The notes under the pieces were generated by a model. The model had not been told where the DNA came from and searched no databases. It saw nothing but the letters and a program-made list of their open reading frames with translations. A stretch of 7,586 nt of DNA from Candidatus Krumholzibacteriia bacterium. Its GTDB lineage: Bacteria; Krumholzibacteriota; Krumholzibacteriia; LZORAL124-64-63. Positions 7,043 to 7,586 of this stretch are shown piece by piece. The DNA is taken from NCBI GenBank assembly GCA_027056825.1, contig JALUJS010000533.1, positions 1 to 7,586 of the forward strand, in the 5' to 3' direction. Made by a program: the position numbers and the translations under genes. Within the stretch, counting starts at the first letter, position 1, and each line of letters opens with the position of its first letter.

Positions 7043-7072
7043 ATATATGGGCCATTTGACCGGCGGGGTCAA
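7043..7072 (-). promoter_or_regulatory. Sigma-70-like promoter for the PLP enzyme
   Basis: Read on the minus strand, TTGACC (7072-7067) matches five of six bases of the -35 consensus. After 17 or 18 bases comes CATATA or ATATAT (7049-7043), an AT-rich -10-like element that stands out in this GC-rich sequence. Transcription would begin near 7036, giving a leader of roughly 40 bases before ATG 6998. Confidence 0.55.
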
Positions 7073-7117
7073 CCATCGGGGCGGGGGAAAAAAAACGGAA
7101 AAGATCTGCGCCATTGC

Positions 7118-7124
7118 TTATATT
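7118..7124 (+). promoter_or_regulatory. Possible -10 element for the aconitase fragment
   Basis: TTATATT at 7118-7124 is the A/T-rich element nearest the aconitase start on the plus strand. It lies after an A-run at 7088-7095, in the divergent gap. No good -35 hexamer is seen 16-18 bases upstream, so this is a weak call based on composition and position. Confidence 0.25.
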
Positions 7125-7161
7125 GGCAGGCGCAAAAGCAGATTCAGATCCCGGCAGGTCC

Positions 7162-7168
7162 AAGGAGG
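7162..7168 (+). promoter_or_regulatory. Strong Shine-Dalgarno site for the aconitase start
   Basis: AAGGAGG is followed after eight bases by ATG 7177. It is the best Shine-Dalgarno match in the window. It identifies 7177, not the upstream in-frame start at 7114, as the start, and suggests the gene was well expressed before its truncation. Confidence 0.75.
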
Positions 7169-7176
7169 TTGCGATC

Positions 7177-7371
7177 ATGGTCATCGAAACGACCCCTGAA
7201 ATGGTGGAAAAGGTTTACCAGCGGTCTCGTGAGAAACTGGCCGTGGTTCGCGAGCGGCTGGGACGGCCGCTGACCCTGGCCGAAAAGGTGCTGTTCGGGC
7301 ACCTGGCCGACCCTGCAGGGCAGCCGCTGGCCCGCGGCGCTGTGGAGGTTCTTCTGGGTGGGCTTGTCTAG
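7177..7371 (+). CDS. acn: Aconitate hydratase N-terminus, truncated at a junction
   Basis: The 64-residue frame starts like the N-terminus of bacterial and mitochondrial-type aconitases. A helical EMVEKVYQRSREKLAVVRERL segment is followed by GRPLTLAEKVLFGHLADP, then GQPLARG at about residues 48-54. In intact aconitases this point is followed by SYLxLxPDRVAMQDATAQ and several hundred residues holding the iron-sulfur-ligating cysteines. Here the sequence instead reads AVEVLLGGLV and stops at 7371, so only about 54 codons are aconitase-like. The product cannot be active. Aconitase converts citrate to isocitrate in the TCA cycle. The remainder may have been lost by rearrangement or by misassembly, because from about 7340 the minus strand carries unrelated coding sequence. 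The start at 7177 is supported by AAGGAGG. The aconitase identity rests on a short but characteristic stretch. Confidence 0.72.
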   Translation: MVIETTPEMVEKVYQRSREKLAVVRERLGRPLTLAEKVLFGHLADPAGQPLARGAVEVLLGGLV

Positions 7372-7586
7372 GGGCATGCGCGTCAGCGTGGGGTCGCGCT
7401 TGAGCTTCACCGGATCCCCGAGCTTGCGGTGAAGCCGCGTCACCATGTCCCGAAGCCGCTGTCCATCCCCGCCAGCGCCCGCGAGGGCCCGCAGCCCCCG
7501 CGCCAGGTCGTAGTGGAGCACGAGATCCCAGCGCCCAAAGAGCTGCTCGGCCAGGAAGTCCACGAGGCGCCCGTAGCGCGGCGGCG
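7343..7586 (-). CDS. Fragment resembling N-terminal region of an AAA-type ATPase, open at both ends
   Basis: The minus strand reads without stops from the right window edge. It gives PPRYGRLVDFLAEQLFGRWDLVLHYDL, then ARGLRALAG, a DMVTRLHRKLGDP segment and RDPTLTRMPLDKPTQKNLH. The pattern (FLAE, RWDLVLxYDxxRGLR, then RDPxxxxxxLDxxxxxNL) resembles the leader domain that precedes the AAA module in some spastin/CDC48-like bacterial ATP-binding proteins. This is from memory, and no Walker motif is in the window. The frame formally continues to a stop at 7144, but beyond about 7343 it is only the antisense of the aconitase start. The gene body that should follow is therefore absent. The ATPase assignment is tentative; that this is coding sequence on the minus strand is more secure. 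Confidence 0.45.

Noticed and set aside
5535..7043. A 502-codon plus-strand open frame antisense to the PLP enzyme
   Set aside because: Composition is low in information, with no domain motifs and no RBS. The minus-strand frame carries the PLP lysine and glycine-loop motifs.
6999..7184. 62-residue N-terminal extension of the PLP enzyme
   Set aside because: It contains the likely promoter, has no family features, and the internal ATG at 6998 has a better-placed RBS.
7311..7320. Perfect 10-bp palindrome CCCTGCAGGG
   Set aside because: It lies within aconitase codons (DPAGQ) and can arise from codon choice. It is noted only because it sits just before the junction and is not called as a site.
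7144..7563. Single 139-residue minus-strand protein across the junction
   Set aside because: Its second half is simply the antisense of the aconitase start, which is itself supported by a strong RBS and family motifs. The frame is a chimera, not one gene.
1..7586. CRISPR arrays, tRNA or rRNA genes, insertion sequences, prophage or defence systems
   Set aside because: No regularly spaced repeats, no tRNA-like cloverleaf or rRNA sequence, and no transposase, integrase or known defence domain was seen on either strand.

Overview
The window is strongly GC-rich, densely coding bacterial DNA. No gene here is diagnostic of a phylum. A secreted protease that ends in a BACON-like Ig domain plus a FlgD-type Ig domain, together with high GC and lipoprotein peptidases, resembles uncultured FCB-group lineages (Krumholzibacteriota or Eisenbacteria-like). 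That placement is an inference, probably from a metagenome-derived genome.

Layout. (1) 1-726, minus: the N-terminal third of a prolyl-oligopeptidase-type lipoprotein; its catalytic domain lies left of the window. (2) 727-889: a divergent intergenic region with a perfect 9-bp inverted repeat. (3) 890-5501, plus: four closely packed genes with an operon-like layout. They encode a short RluA-type pseudouridine synthase, an FAD-dependent oxidoreductase of the L-2-hydroxyglutarate dehydrogenase type, a membrane PAP2-like protein with altered catalytic motifs, and a secreted lysyl-endopeptidase-type serine protease whose start overlaps the PAP2-like gene. (4) 5502-5542: two GC-rich hairpins between convergent genes. 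(5) 5541-6998, minus: a fold-type-II PLP enzyme of uncertain reaction, with a good promoter and ribosome-binding site (RBS). (6) 6999-7176: a divergent promoter region. (7) 7177-7371, plus: the first ~54 codons of an aconitase that then departs from the family. (8) ~7343-7586, minus: a fragment resembling the N-terminal region of an AAA-type ATPase, running in from the right edge.

The genes do not form one obvious pathway. The plus-strand cluster mixes RNA modification, 2-hydroxyacid oxidation, a membrane protein and extracellular proteolysis. The window has no convincing new multi-gene system. The points most worth a second look are the abrupt aconitase/AAA junction near 7340 (assembly chimera or real rearrangement), the modular lysyl endopeptidase with a probable self-processing lysine and very few other lysines, and the PAP2-like protein that has glutamine at two expected catalytic positions.
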